The translations under genes and the position numbers were made by a program. 64,000 nt of DNA, taken from the NCBI GenBank assembly GCA_903813345.2, contig CAIIXF020000003.1, positions 29,901,248-29,965,247 on the forward strand, in the 5' to 3' direction. Shown one piece after another: positions 33,201-43,600 of this stretch. The stretch comes from Owenia fusiformis (Eukaryota; Annelida; Polychaeta; Sabellida; Oweniidae). Each line of letters opens with the position of its first letter. Position 1 is the first letter of the stretch. The notes beneath the pieces were generated by a model that was given only the letters and a program-made list of their open reading frames with translations, did not search any database and was not told the origin of the DNA.

Positions 33201-35879
33201 TCAATGATTTTGTGTGGTATAGTGATATTCATCTTGCTTTTAACAAAGGTACCCGCCAAAATATCCTATGACCACAAATATGTTAAGTATTTACACACCT
33301 TGTGTATTATTTAAAGAAACCAAGCCTTTATGTGGTTAGAAAAATCAGAGTTTCTATACATGTATTTATGATTGATGCTAAATATTTCAAGGGTACCCTT
33401 GCAAAATATTCTATAGTAACAACTATAAAGTAACTAATAGATGCTTTTTGGGAAAAACTTTGTATGTTTCTTTAGATTGAGTAACTTTATATTTCCTTTT
33501 TTCTGGTTAGATACTAAAATTTTTATTGCATTAATGGAAGAAACATTAAATTTTTGCACAGATGCCATGCCTAGATATTCACCTTTTAACTTCCTCACAC
33601 ATTAGATATTCGTGATTTTTACCCATGAAACCACCTCATTAAAACAAATTGACAAATCAAATTTAAGCATTTTGCTGATTCAGAATCATTTCAAAATTTC
33701 AACTAGATTTTGATGGATATCCTAAAACTATACATCATGAATTGAAACTTATGAATCATATCACTAAGAGAGCACTTAATTAACATCATTATAAAAATAT
33801 CAGAAATCATTTATTCACATATATTTCCATATAAGGAGTTCAACACGTTCAGGAAACAATACCCTGATAACAATACAAAATTTTATTTCCTGTCAAAATA
33901 TATATGGCCAGCATCTGTAAACATACAAAGTATAGGCAGGTGTTTATTACAGATTCTTAATGGAAACATTTGTTTACTTCACCATTATTCGGACATTTGT
34001 TTACTCTACCATAATTCAGAAGTTTGTTCACTACATTATGTCATCTTGGTTACAGAAAGAGGTGAAACTAATAAGTATCTCAATTCTAAGAATGAATAAT
34101 TAGGAAGAATGAACATTTCTCAAAACTTGAATAAAAGATGACGTAAGAGTCAATTTGTTTACTTCATCACTATGCAGACTTTTTTGAGGATATATTATAT
34201 CATTTTGGTTGCAGAAAAAGAAGATATTGAGTATCAGAATTCTAAGTAAATGAACAATCATAAAAGAATGAATGCTACACAAATCTTCAACAAATGATAA
34301 TGTAAGGTTTAATACATAATACTTTATATCCTCCAGATATCTCAAAATGTTTGTTACATTTTTCTGGAAGTGTCTTTGTATTTGTGAGAGAAAATCTTGA
34401 ACTTTTTTAATCTTGACAAAATGAAAGCTTGGTTTTGTGTCTTGCAAGTATTCAAAGTTTTGAATTGCTCTTTTATCTTTTTTACTTTTTCATCCCTCCC
34501 CTAGTTCACTTTGACCTCTCCGGTAAAAGCTGAAGGGAGGGCACAGTTTGAAGGTTTTGAATTTCTTTTCACTTTAACATTAAAAAACATCCTTTAAATT
34601 CTATTTACAGTGTAATTAAATATAAGCAGTGCTCAGCTGGTGTGAATACTAAAATATGTTAAATACAGACCAAGTTATCCAGACTAACAGTGCCAAGAAA
34701 TTATGAATAACACAGACTGGAAGTGGAATCAATATAGAAGTTGGCAATATGCCATATTTTTCCTATACTTGGAAAATTCCCATCAGTTTAATATTAGCAG
34801 AGTGTATTGACTGGACACGTTAAATATCCATGAGAGATGAGTGGGTGATATAAATTACATTGCTCTATAGTGACATATTGTAAATATTATGATGATGTGT
34901 GTAGCATATGTTTTCTTTATAAATTGACACAATTTAAGGCTTGTGTAATGTTTTATGTATTTTGTCTGTTATTTGGGAATGTCTGTTTTTTCAATCACAA
35001 TACTGTGACTGTGTATTTGTGAACATGTATTTGACTGTATTATATACAGTACTACTAGACTTGGACAATATTTTATTGTCTTTCGCAAGTTTTAAGCAAA
35101 CATTATAATTTTTTTATCCTCAAAACATTTTTAACCCGAATTCACTGACTTTGTATCCTTATATCCCGCCAGGTGTCTAAAGCACTTAATAGCATTATTT
35201 CTATCATTTTCATTTAAGTTTAACACTCCTATGTTGATTGTGTGCTTACTTAACAGGAAAGTAAACCCCAATATAAACATGTATGTAAATAATGGTAATT
35301 AACCTCTGTATACATGTACGTCATAGAACTTTATAGGCCTTTTTAAAGTTTCTGAATAAAGTCATAAAATTTGTTCACTACATACCTCCTCCATTCTTCT
35401 GACACAGATATGGAAACCGCCAAACATTTCCTGGAACAGAGATAAAGATTTGCATAAATTAACGACTGAGAAGAGACAGACATGAAAAGATGGAGAAATG
35501 CTGTTTGCAAGGCTGATGGTGTTATTCCATAATTTGTGTCATTGTGTATATGGATCTGAGAGGTCAAAGTAAATGTTAACCTAATGTATATGCTATTCAA
35601 CAAATAATTGCCATTACAAAAGATTCATTCATACAATACTGAGTAATATTGATTACAGGCCTTAGTGCCATTTATCAACATGTGAAACATTTGTTCTGGT
35701 TCAATTTTACCTAATCCAACAGCATACGAAATCACTGACATCAAAAACTGAACTTTACTGTCCCAACTCGGCCTTTCTTCCTCTTCATTCTCGGATACAT
35801 TGTCATTATCTCCTTCTGTATTTGCTAAACACGTTGCTGTTTCTCCTCTTTCAGGATCAGATGTACCATTTGTGGCCAT
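11651..35879 (-). CDS. SLC6 Na+-dependent neutral amino-acid transporter, B0AT (SLC6A18/19/20) type, complete
   Basis: This plasma-membrane transporter couples sodium to uptake of amino acids. Ten exons (transcript order): 35879-35711, 35430-35386, 27010-26541, 20935-20825, 16138-15897, 15496-15328, 13825-13615, 13117-12958, 12582-12420, 12217-11651. All borders are GT/AG and phases run 1,1,0,0,2,0,1,2,0. The product is 768 residues with 12 membrane segments. Seen: an acidic N-terminus (1-39), the NSS signature GNVWRFP (57-63), LEGIPL-like [15 protein letters not shown] in TM2, [11 protein letters not shown] in TM6, and N-glycosylation motifs in EL2 (NVTS) and EL4 (NET, NST, NAT). The start ATG has a good context (aaaATGG). 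SLC6A19 is ~634 residues; the extra length is a ~150-residue C-tail with four RxRxxS motifs. A duplicated piece of exon 7 lies in intron 6. Which of SLC6A18, 19 or 20 it matches cannot be decided here. Confidence 0.92.
12420..12582 (-). CDS. SLC6 transporter exon 9 (TM11)
   Basis: The acceptor is ttgtatttttag and the donor GAAACT|gtaagt; 163 bp, phase 2 to 0. It encodes [20 protein letters not shown], then TM11 and [10 protein letters not shown]. Confidence 0.92.
12958..13117 (-). CDS. SLC6 transporter exon 8 (TM9-TM10)
   Basis: The acceptor is cttctcctttctag and the donor ATGGAAAG|gtatgg; 160 bp, phase 1 to 2. It encodes [20 protein letters not shown], then [20 protein letters not shown] and VVYIYGME. 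No full start-to-stop frame covers it. Confidence 0.9.
13615..13825 (-). CDS. SLC6 transporter exon 7 (TM8, start of TM9)
   Basis: The acceptor is gttaccgatttaag and the donor GTTGCAG|gtgtgt; 211 bp, phase 0 to 1. It encodes [20 protein letters not shown], then [20 protein letters not shown]. Its first 73 bp and 34 bp of upstream intron are repeated in tandem at 13860-13966. Confidence 0.92.
13753..13966. repeat. 107-bp tandem duplication covering the 5' part of SLC6 exon 7
   Basis: Bases 13753-13859 and 13860-13966 match except for one A/T difference in gattgatgac versus gattgttgac. Each unit holds 73 bp of exon 7, its acceptor and 34 bp of intron. The second unit creates an extra acceptor at 13932, upstream in the transcript. 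Confidence 0.95.
13974..14191. mobile_element. hAT-like MITE, family A copy 2
   Basis: The left end is CAAGGAGGATTTGCTCCCAG and the right end CTGGGAGCCAATCTTCCTTG. Flanks CACTTAAT (13966-13973) and CACTCAAT (14192-14199) form an 8-bp target duplication with one mismatch. It starts directly after the exon-7 duplication. Confidence 0.85.
15328..15496 (-). CDS. SLC6 transporter exon 6 (EL4)
   Basis: No long start-to-stop frame marks this exon; it was found from phase constraints. The acceptor is taatatttgcag and the donor GATTCA|gtaaga; 169 bp, phase 2 to 0. It encodes [18 protein letters not shown], then NST and NAT glycosylation motifs, and ends [11 protein letters not shown]. This aligns without gaps to the CDINAFLSE region of SLC6A19. 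Confidence 0.85.
15897..16138 (-). CDS. SLC6 transporter exon 5 (TM6-TM7)
   Basis: The acceptor is tatcatttcag and the donor GACAG|gtatgt; 242 bp, phase 0 to 2. It encodes [20 protein letters not shown], the unwound TM6 sodium and substrate site, and TM7 [20 protein letters not shown]. The ATG at its start is internal. Confidence 0.93.
18480..18670. repeat. AT-rich inverted patch
   Basis: ttttcctaattttaattctcctaa near the left is answered by aaaattaggaaataggaaaattaa at the right, with ttaattttccgaa repeated at each side. It is a foldback-like relic in SLC6 intron 4. Confidence 0.4.
18990..19145. repeat. GC-rich palindromic cluster of TTTCGGCACCGAAACC-type units
   Basis: Short units cgtttcggcaccgaaacc, cctttcgacacc and ggtgccgaaatggcac repeat in both orientations over ~140 bp. 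They are sharply richer in GC and CpG than the surrounding AT-rich intron. Confidence 0.7.
20045..20262. repeat. Minisatellite gaagatacctgatgtttg
   Basis: About ten imperfect 17-20-bp units of the type ggaagatacctgatgtttg or gaagatgccctctttttg lie in SLC6 intron 4. Confidence 0.85.
20825..20935 (-). CDS. SLC6 transporter exon 4 (TM5)
   Basis: The acceptor is tcttttcttccag and the donor CCAAGG|gtaagt; 37 codons, phase 0. It encodes [20 protein letters not shown], then [17 protein letters not shown]. Confidence 0.92.
21855..21975 (-). mobile_element. Degenerate end of the CACGGTG-type transposon
   Basis: Reverse-complemented, it reads tgtataacccaaacactcct, then a gctccag motif, ttcagtactgaa and aaacaaggaaatgctccaga. 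This parallels the first ~100 bp of the element at 29113. The heptamer here is TACTGTG. The other end was not found. Confidence 0.7.
22460..24505. repeat. ~2-kb CATGG-rich palindromic repeat array
   Basis: It is almost entirely built of accatggtataccatgg, tttcattgcatttcatgg, tgaccatcatttaccatgg and similar short phrases, many self-complementary around CCATGG. Open frames here are repeat artefacts. It lies in SLC6 intron 3. Confidence 0.9.
24069..24405. repeat. ~340-bp foldback (two ~150-bp arms, ~34-bp loop)
   Basis: The arm 24121-24217 (gcgtttttttaacatggag ... gatatcatggtcaag) is repeated inverted at 24252-24346, with only a few differences. Complementarity continues outward to ccatggta at both ends. 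It is nested in the CATGG array. Confidence 0.88.
26325..26480. repeat. Foldback patch of gtgctaatttag units
   Basis: ttggtgctaatttagtac and gtgctaaattagcac with tactaatttggtatta form repeated and inverted short units near SLC6 exon 3. It may be a small MITE, but no target duplication is clear. Confidence 0.4.
26541..27010 (-). CDS. SLC6 transporter exon 3 (TM2-TM4)
   Basis: The acceptor is cttctacttccag and the donor GGCAAG|gtaaga; 470 bp, phase 1 to 0. It encodes residues 73-228: TM2 ([20 protein letters not shown]), TM3 ([20 protein letters not shown]), the large loop EL2 with the PW..C and C pair and an NVTS site, the SYFWYRETL block typical of B0AT proteins, and TM4. Confidence 0.93.
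27476..28308. mobile_element. TTAA-flanked non-autonomous DNA element (Kolobok/piggyBac-like)
   Basis: The left boundary TTAA|AGGCCCC (27472-27482) and the right GGGGACT|TTAA (28302-28312) are short inverted ends beside TTAA on each side. About 833 bp, AT-rich, no coding frame. TTAA duplication is typical of piggyBac and Kolobok; the superfamily is inferred from this alone. Confidence 0.55.
29113..30405. mobile_element. 1,293-bp DNA transposon, 44-bp perfect TIRs starting CACGGTG, 5-bp TSD
   Basis: The left end is CACGGTGTATAACCCAAACG and continues to base 29156. The right end 30362-30405 is its exact reverse complement. TTCAT lies on both sides (29108-29112 and 30406-30410). Interior GAAACGCTCCGG/GGAGCGTTTC motifs recur at least ten times in both orientations. 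No transposase frame of useful length is present, so it is non-autonomous. CAC ends with a 5-bp target duplication fit Transib and RAG-like elements; this superfamily call is inference. Confidence 0.85.
32130..32690. repeat. 83-bp tandem repeat, ~6 copies
   Basis: Units contain gatagcaatcatatgtacaa, gtttcaatgatgataacat and aatcaaggatgataatattt. gatagcaatc starts at 32186, 32268, 32351, 32434, 32535 and 32618, a period of 82-83 except one 101-bp unit with an insert. It lies in SLC6 intron 2. Confidence 0.9.
35386..35430 (-). CDS. SLC6 transporter exon 2 (45-bp microexon, NSS signature)
   Basis: Too short for an open-frame scan, this 45-bp exon has acceptor ctgttccag and donor GGAGGAG|gtatgt, phase 1 to 1. 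It encodes [15 protein letters not shown], the unwound TM1 substrate and sodium site of the family, and bridges exons 1 and 3 exactly. Confidence 0.92.
35711..35879 (-). CDS. SLC6 transporter exon 1 (start, TM1 first half)
   Basis: The ATG is at 35877-35879 (aaaATGG). The exon encodes an acidic 39-residue cytoplasmic head, then [20 protein letters not shown] entering TM1. The donor is GGATTAG|gtaaaa, phase 1. Confidence 0.9.
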
Positions 35880-37610
35880 TTTGATTGTTTAAAACACGTT
35901 TTTCTTGAGAGCAGTTTTGTACGTGTTCCTCCTCTGAATATTCTATTGATATATGTAGTCTGGGTCAGAGGTTATGTTGTTATTGGTGGAATTTAGTCAC
36001 GTGATAACAACAAGGAAGCTGATTAGTTGAATCATAACTGGGCATGTAGTACAATTATGTTAATGAGGTACATTTATGAATGGAAAATTTTACTATTTGG
36101 CAATGGTCAACGTACTTACAATTTCCTATAGTATAATAATAGTGATTATATTATAAGTGAGACGTACTCATTTTGGAGGGAATATTTTCTTGACTAATAA
36201 TAAACTCATTCCATGTGAGGAAACTGGAATTTGTCAACAGTTCCATGGATACCAGATTGTTTTCATAGTAAAAAGGTAATGTAAACAAAACAATTTCCAA
36301 ACAGACTGTTGATAAAATCAGCACCAGAATTCTAATAAATAAAAACTGTTTTTCAAGAACAGGGATGAAAATAAAAGTTGAACTAAAAACATATAATTGC
36401 ATGGAAAATTGGTCAGCAAGATAATTAAATGCACGGTCTAATTTATTTAGTTAATTAGTAATAACTTACAGAAGTTTTATTGACATCTTCAGAATATAGG
36501 AATATTGGTTACCATGACAACAAATAAGGGGTATAAGAAAAATGGTGGATGTGTTCTTGTTGCCTCCCTTTAAGGTATGTTAGTCTCAGTTATGAGCTAG
36601 TAAAAGTGGCAATTTGGTCAAGAGATATGCACTCTTATCAGCTATATATTACATTTAATCATGTCAATTGGTCATTGTCAAACAAAACATGATTTATCGT
36701 TACATAGGATAGGTGTTGGTTTTAATCTTGAAATTCAGAAGGTGATGACTCTTAAGTACTATGTATGTTAAGAGACAAACTAATTATTTCCTTTTTTGGG
36801 GCTAACACTGACAGATCCAGAAGCAAACAAGAAGGGAGGGCACATTAAAACCCAAATCATGGGCTTTCAAGTAGAAAGCCCATGCCCAAATTGAGGCCCA
36901 AATTTTGAAACTTCGAGGCCCATTTTTTGATAATTTGGCCTAGAATTAATAAATAAGGCCCCAAAAGGTCATGTAATGGCAAAAAGGCCCACTAATGAGG
37001 CCCTACAAAATTTATTGATTTTTGATTTTTGGGCCTAAGATTTTTTTCCTTGGCCCATCCTAGGGGGGGGGGGGGTGGATCGGAGGATGGATCAACCAGT
37101 GACTATTTTTGAATTAGTTTACTGGTTTAACACCCAAATGAGTTTAAAGTATGATGTCATTTTGACATCTTTTTAATTAACATTGCATTCAATACAGGTG
37201 TGTCAGGGTGCTAAAATATCACAAATAAATATTTTCGTAAACTTTGTTTTGTTGAATAATTATCTTTGCTGATTTTCAGAATGGAATCAATTTAATCAAA
37301 TCAAATAACTTTCAAATAAGTACTCAAATAACAATCACTCTTGGTTACCATCAATTATATTTGACAATTACATCATACAAATGCACTGTACTGAAAAACA
37401 TGCAAATCAGATACAAAATGCAATACTATGAGTTGAAGAGAGTTGGGTTTTCAACTTTCTGGTATGAGAATGACAGGGTGTGGTCTTCTCGAAGGAGGGG
37501 GGTACTGTAATCTCCGTAATGAACCTAGAGGCAGCCTGATCGAGTTTGGGTTGCCAATGCCAATCTAGTCTATAATTTCCTGAGAATTCAGTCTATTGAT
37601 CAGTATGTCC

Positions 37611-37820
37611 CTCCTGGTGGAAAAAACAGGAAATTTCCTGCACACAATTATCAATTTTAGGAAACTTCACTTCCAAAAAATAAGCATTATAACAATTCAA
37701 GGTACAATTAAGGTACAATTAAATGCTATAAAAAGTAACACAGCATATTGTCAAATGGAATTAAAGCTAGGGGAAGTAACAAATATGCAAATTAATTTAC
37801 TCAATCGGCCATTTTGAATG
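37611..37820 (+). repeat. ~200-bp dispersed repeat, copy 1
   Basis: aattttaggaaacttcactt, acaattaaatgctataaaa and agctaggggaagtaacaaat, followed by tcggccattttgaat, recur in the same order at 40826-41032. Confidence 0.8.
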
Positions 37821-38525
37821 GCGCTTCCTATGTAAACAAATAATTTTCAATCCCAAATTTTAACATTTGTCGGCTTAAGTCTGAATATTTTCATTTCAAA
37901 TTTCAAAAAAATTTCAGACCAGAGAATATCGTCTAAATGCCAATCTCCTGGGCAATCTCCATTGGGGCGCTTTTTAGAAAGAATACGGTATTTGAATTCT
38001 GTTCTCAAATAGTTTTAAGAGGAGAGTTTTCATTGGTCATTTGTTCGAAATTGTGTAAGTCGAATTGTGATTGGTCTATCAAAACAAAATGTCAGCCTCC
38101 TCAAAAAACTTTTTTTTTCAAATTTATTAGGCTTTCTTCGAATTAAGAACGCATGCCTATATAATGACAACGTTAAATGAGGTTTGTTTATTTTTTATAT
38201 CATTTTTGATCTAGTCTACAGGGTGTCCGGAAAGTAAAGATACAAATGCTCTAACTTCAATAGATTTACCTGTTGTGAGATGAAATTGCTACAGTGGGGA
38301 TCATAAAGAATTGCAAAAGCTATGAAAATTACATGCTGTCGCACATGTAATAAATTCTTACCTCAGTGTATTCAGTGCTCTATTTTCTCCGTCTTAGTAA
38401 GTCCAAATATAGTGGAATTTGTGTCCCTCATGACAAATAAGAACATCAAAAGTTGAATTGGATATTCACATGTTATGCTGACTCTTCAAATGTTGAGGTG
38501 ATTTTGTCGCCCGATTGCGCCGGAA

Positions 38526-38652
38526 CGGAGGATTGGCTCCCAGAATGCAACATGACACGTGCCAGCTTTCAAAATGCTGTTCCGCCACTTTGAAACCTGT
38601 CATGAGTAAATACGGTTAACTGATGTTGCATTCTGGGAGTCAACCATCCTTG
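38526..38652. mobile_element. Minimal MITE, family A relative
   Basis: GGAGGATTGGCTCCCAGAAT and the inverted tgttgcattctgggagtcaa..catcctt bound only ~125 bp. The ends match family A (6045, 13974) but the interior is different. No target duplication is visible. Confidence 0.65.
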
Positions 38653-40229
38653 GATAACAAACATGGCGATTCATGAAAACATTCATTCGATTTGGTAGGG
38701 ATTTATCCATTATTTGCAGGTATGAAGCTTTGGATTCGTTTATTGTGCTACTTTAGTGAACGGGAATTATTTTTCTACCGCTTGGGAGAGTTTGAGACAC
38801 GAAACTTGGAAATAAGCTCATTGTGATAACTTGTGAACGTTGCGTTTTATTTTTGTCCCCCACTGTACAGATTGTAGCCTACTTGTAGAATGACATTTTC
38901 AACAATATATCCTGTAACTGTCATGACATATAGTCTCAAAATGAAAAAGTTATGGTCGTTATGGTAACGGGAGTTGGGGGTATGTGGAGCAGCGTCACAA
39001 TTAATTTTTATCGTATTTTATAAATCTTTTTCCTATTCATATCATCTTGGCACTCAACCCATTTGTTCCTATAAAACATCAAATTATGTCCCACAACAGC
39101 ATGAGGATTAGTACTCTAATATTATTTTATCATTTAACATGACTACTATTATCTGATTATGTTTTCCCCGCATTTTCTATATGTTCATGGTGCATCTTAA
39201 CCAGAGAAAAAGACCGGACAAAACCGCTGCTGTTCGTCTCCAGATTTCTGATTGCATTTGCTTCCAGTTGTGTCTCATTTGAATACTGAACTTCTAACAA
39301 ATATCGCTTTGAGATGCTCGTTAAGGTAAAAGTCTAAAGGGGCCTTTTCAGGTAAATATGGGGCATTGTACAAAAAGGTTTAGTGTCAAGACACTCCATT
39401 TTGAGATTTGTTGGCTTTCCTTTGTGATCTGGTGCATTGTGGATCCTTATTAAGCCAGGGAACTTTTATTTTAAGCACTTGTATAATATTTCTTTGATTA
39501 CACTATGACATAACATAGTTCTGACATGTATCAATGACACCATTACACATAAGAGAACATAATAGCATAGCCAGGAGGGGGTGCGATGGTGTGATCGCGT
39601 GATCGCACCCCCCCCCCATAACCAATGAAAATATGACCATGATGATAGATGAAGAAAAGAGCCTTAAAATGCTTTTTATTTGAAGCTTCTAGCTCAATTT
39701 TTGAAGGAAGTTACACACATTTTTTTGTAAATTCAAAACAAATCTTACACGTTTTCTAATGATATATGTTAGTGATATATGTTATATATTCGTATTTTTC
39801 GTTTTTTTGGGTACCCGTTTTTTTCGACAGGATACCAGTTTTGAACCCAGCATGGAGGATTTACTACCCGGTACCCAGTTTTTTCTACAAACCCTAAAAA
39901 ATACTCACTGTGACTTTTATATTAATTAACACCCAGGGGGGGGGGGGGGCACTGGTCTGATTTTTTTACAGGAGGCTGCCAATGAGACTCAAAATAACTA
40001 CCCACATCAGGCCTTCCAACTGTCCTGCAATTTGCGTATTTGTCACGCATTTGCTGGAAAATTTTGAGGTGTCCAAAGTTTGGTTATATGCAACAGAATT
40101 TGACCCAAGGTGCTCAAAATGTGGCCAAGGTGTTCGCATTTGGATCAAGGTGTCCAAAATTTGAACAAAGGTGTTCAACATTTGTAAGTCACTTATGTTA
40201 GGTGTTCCCAAGTTGACAGACCTGCCGCA

Positions 40230-40490
40230 TCTAAGGATATTTTTTCTAAAAATGGACCCACATCTAGGGGTTTTCTTTCAAAAATAGACCCACTTCAAGA
40301 AAAATTTTAAACACAAGACCTACTTCGGGTGATTTTTTTCAAAAACAATACCCAGTTTTAGGATTTTTCAAAAGTAGACCCGGTTCTAATGATTTTTTAT
40401 GAAAATGGGACCCATATCTAGTTTTTTTTCTTCAAAATGAGACCCACATCTAGGGATTTTTGGCGAAAAAGTGACCCACTTTAGCAGCAC
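40230..40490. repeat. Degenerate minisatellite gacccac(at)ctaggg
   Basis: About seven units of the type gacccacatctagggatttt followed by ttcaaaaatg alternate over ~260 bp, with spacing about 35-45 bp. Confidence 0.75.
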
Positions 40491-40825
40491 GTCCCCATAT
40501 AGCCAATATATGAGAGAACCCACCCTTGGGGCTAAACAGTACTTTTCCCTTGGTCTATGTTCATGCCAGGAGCTATGGTCAGTGATATATAGATCCAGTC
40601 TACTACCTTTTTCATGGCCAGACTGATTCGCTACGATGTTAGAATTAAAAAATTAAGACTTAGCTAAAGAAAAGAATGTCACCTACCTTCCAGAAGCATT
40701 CATGGATGCCAGCATTTGACTTTGTTGCATCAACCATTGAGCATAACTCCACATAACCGCTAGTTAGATAATATAAGTCCATGCTAGAAGTCAGTCTAGC
40801 CCAGTCTGTCAACTTTCATGGGAAT

Positions 40826-41032
40826 TGCAGAGAATTCTTTTGCACAAAATAATCAATTTTAGGAAGCTTCACTTCCCAAAAATAAACATTATACATTTTA
40901 TAACAATTCAATTGAGTAGTAAGGTACAATTAAATGCTATAAAAACTAACACAGCATAGTGTTAAATGGAAATAAAGCTAGGGGAAGTAACAAATATGCA
41001 AATTAAATTACTTCATCGGCCATTTTGAATTG
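40826..41032 (+). repeat. ~200-bp dispersed repeat, copy 2
   Basis: It is in direct orientation relative to 37611-37820, with the same ordered landmarks plus a short extra stretch (ataacaattcaattgagtag). Both copies end near tcggccattttgaat. Confidence 0.8.
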
Positions 41033-41534
41033 TACTTCATGATTTTTGAAAACTGCATGATTTTAAAGAATTTTTGGCAGGGCCTGAATGCCATCTGGCT
41101 ATGGCTGTCCCTGAATACAAATTCTCTTTGATGCTGTGCCCCAATCAAAAAATGTTAACTTGTCTTTGTTGAAAAATATATATTACATGAACTGACAATT
41201 TTACTTTGTTTTCTTTATATTCAGGAAGAACAGAATGTTAATAATACATATTATTGACCCATACAAGGATACAGGTCTAGAAATGACACATACATAACAG
41301 TTCAACTAAGTAACACAGTAAAATATCGAGAAGTACATGTACAGATGTACATGTAGCTACAACCTGGATCATAACAATCGGTATGATGACGCTTCCAGTA
41401 AACAAGAGCATGTGAGTAAAATAACATTGATCTTCAGATCAACAAACCTTAACTCAGCTGCTCTATTCAGATTTTAGATGCAGAGGGCTGTGAAGTATAA
41501 TTATCAGATGAGAACAAGATAGGAAGTCACGGAT

Positions 41535-42083
41535 ATGGGGAATGCATTATCATTGCTAACGGAAGCACAGCTACAAGAGTATTTAAACCAAACTCCATTC
41601 ACAAAACCTGAACTTGGTAAAATACTACAAAAGTATGCTACATATGATAAATCGGGAAAAAATGTTCAGGGAATCCACCCGGAAATCCTAGAAAATATGC
41701 CAGAATTCTTACTCAATCCATTGGCTTCATGCATCATCGCACACTTTACTGATGACTCAACTGGGTTGATTTTCCCTGCGAATTGGATATCCATGTTCAG
41801 TGATCTCAGCTCAAAAGCGCACATTGACCAAAAACGTGCTTTATTATGGAATCTAGTCGACTATCATGGAACTGGTAAATTACAATACGAGGAACTTTGG
41901 AGGTTTTATAAATTTCTGTTTGGTGTAGCACTGACAGAGGATCAGATACTTGAGCTTGTGATTGAGAAACTCCATGATCCTGGACTTCAGGAGAAAGGGG
42001 AATTGTCAAGAGAGGAATGGGACAATAGCGTTTCTGATAGGGAGATCATTGAGAGACTAACTATAGATTTCAACTATGAATGA
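41535..42083 (+). CDS. CIB-like EF-hand protein, intronless, predicted N-myristoylated
   Basis: A single-exon frame of 182 residues. It starts MGNALS, a fit to the N-myristoylation consensus, which supports this ATG. The layout resembles calcium- and integrin-binding (CIB) proteins: EAQLQEYLNQTPFTKPELGK matches the family's EYQ..TFxTxxEI helix, and ENMPEFLLNP matches its MPELxxNPF block. A WISMFSDLSS helix and two C-terminal EF-hand-like regions follow. The loops are degenerate: DYHGTGKLQYEE keeps the first D, the G and the last E, and the fourth (DPGLQEKGELSREE) has extra residues. Calcium binding is therefore doubtful. CIB genes normally have several introns, so this may be a retrocopy. A possible ATTAAA follows at about 42103. 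The frame is sound; the family is moderately sure. Confidence 0.7.
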   Translation: MGNALSLLTEAQLQEYLNQTPFTKPELGKILQKYATYDKSGKNVQGIHPEILENMPEFLLNPLASCIIAHFTDDSTGLIFPANWISMFSDLSSKAHIDQKRALLWNLVDYHGTGKLQYEELWRFYKFLFGVALTEDQILELVIEKLHDPGLQEKGELSREEWDNSVSDREIIERLTIDFNYE

Positions 42084-43600
42084 TTGAATACAAACAATGG
42101 AAATTAAAGTTTTCATAAATATTAAAGATCTTATAAACATTAATGCTGATATTAGATCTGAGAACTATATTGTATTGTAACCATAGTTATATTACATATT
42201 GTTATTTATGATGCATGTTTTTTTTTTATTAAAGTTGGTTTCTGTATAGCACTTTCTGGGATCCCTTACCATCTGGTACCCATGTGCCTTAAATTGAATG
42301 TTCTTTCACTTTCAGTGATCAGTCCATAATGGGAGATCTTTTAGCAAAAAATACTGTGATATAAACAAAACTTCCCCTGTTTGTTTAGTGTCACTTATCC
42401 TGCTTGAATGATTTTAATGTTAACTAATTTCTTTTTAAAATGAGGCTTTGCAGCTTTTCAGTGTTCATTGGCTCAATAAAAACTTTTCATCATCCTAGTA
42501 TTTCAAAATGGATTGATTAGTACTCGATCTTTCGATTAACACCAAAAACACCTCAAACGGGTGACATTAAAGCTTACAATTACAAACCAAAAAATATTTT
42601 CTAATCTCTCAATGGCAAAAATTGGATGTCATCGAAGCCAATGGTCTCTGTGTTTTCCTGGCAAAATACTTCTTCTAGGGGTTAACTAAATACGCCATCT
42701 ATTCATTCATAACTAATAAAAAACACCTATAACACTTTTAAACAGTATGCAAATTGCCTCCCTTTAAATCCAGAAATACTGGCATAGCTCTATGTTAAAA
42801 TTGAAACAAGTTGTGAAAATAAAATTCAAATTCTGAAATTGAAACTCAAATATAATTGAATGCCTCTTGATACTCTAATTACTTAAATTTTCTTGTTCAC
42901 CTTTTGTTAACATGAAATGGAACACATATTGACACATTGTAAATCAATTTTTAAAGTTCATTTAAATTTTACTCTTAATGATCACTATACAGTATTAACG
43001 TTAAATCACAATCTTCTTGACAACAAGACCATCTTATTTGACACCAATTGAGTTTCACATTAATCCATTAGGATAAATCAGGAATTTAAATGGGTTTTGT
43101 CAGTTCACTCCATTCAATGACTAGTATTCTGGCCCTACTGATGTCAGTTCTGCCATCTATTTATCCATCTATAAAGTAAGTCCTCTGTTATGCAGTGATG
43201 ATTCGTCAACTGGAACAAAATAGTTGAGAAATAAGCCCTTTTAAGGTGAGTTAATTCTTTTATATACCCGCATGTCTTAAAAGTTTTCAAATATCACATT
43301 TGCTAATATCAGATGTAAGACATGTCTTCCATCAGCTCATTGCAGAAAAGCTTCTGATTCATTTTCATGTCCCTATTGTACGAATACAGAAAACTTTTGG
43401 ACACATCTAAATGATTTATAGATGAGATTAAATTTAATAAATGAACTATAAGATCAGATCTTGCATTGTAGAAAATTACGTGACATGTATTGAATATTCT
43501 TTGATGTTGTTCAAATGATTCATAAGGGTTTGTTTTGTTTTTGAAATGTTGCGCTTAGTGCCTTCTTGTTTGTTTATTGTGCCTGTTTGCTTTTATTTAG
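42084..43600. other. Non-coding spacer
   Basis: It holds the 3' flank of the CIB-like gene and unremarkable AT-rich sequence. I see no exon or repeat worth naming. Confidence 0.4.

Larger units (their letters stand above)
35880..41534. other. Intergenic interval upstream of the SLC6 gene
   Basis: No gene was recognised. It should hold the SLC6 promoter just above 35880 (minus strand), but I see no clear TATA element. Contents are repeat fragments: a ggccc/gggcc-rich patch 36830-37080 ending in a G-run, the repeat pair 37611/40826, a small MITE 38526-38652, and the gacccac minisatellite 40230-40490. Confidence 0.5.

Noticed and set aside
37060-37076. Long G or C runs (also near 8152, 8320, 8733, 17937, 19284, 39609, 39936, 57400) as G-quadruplex or regulatory sites
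   Set aside because: Several sit inside MITEs or next to low-complexity DNA. Homopolymer runs alone do not support a function.
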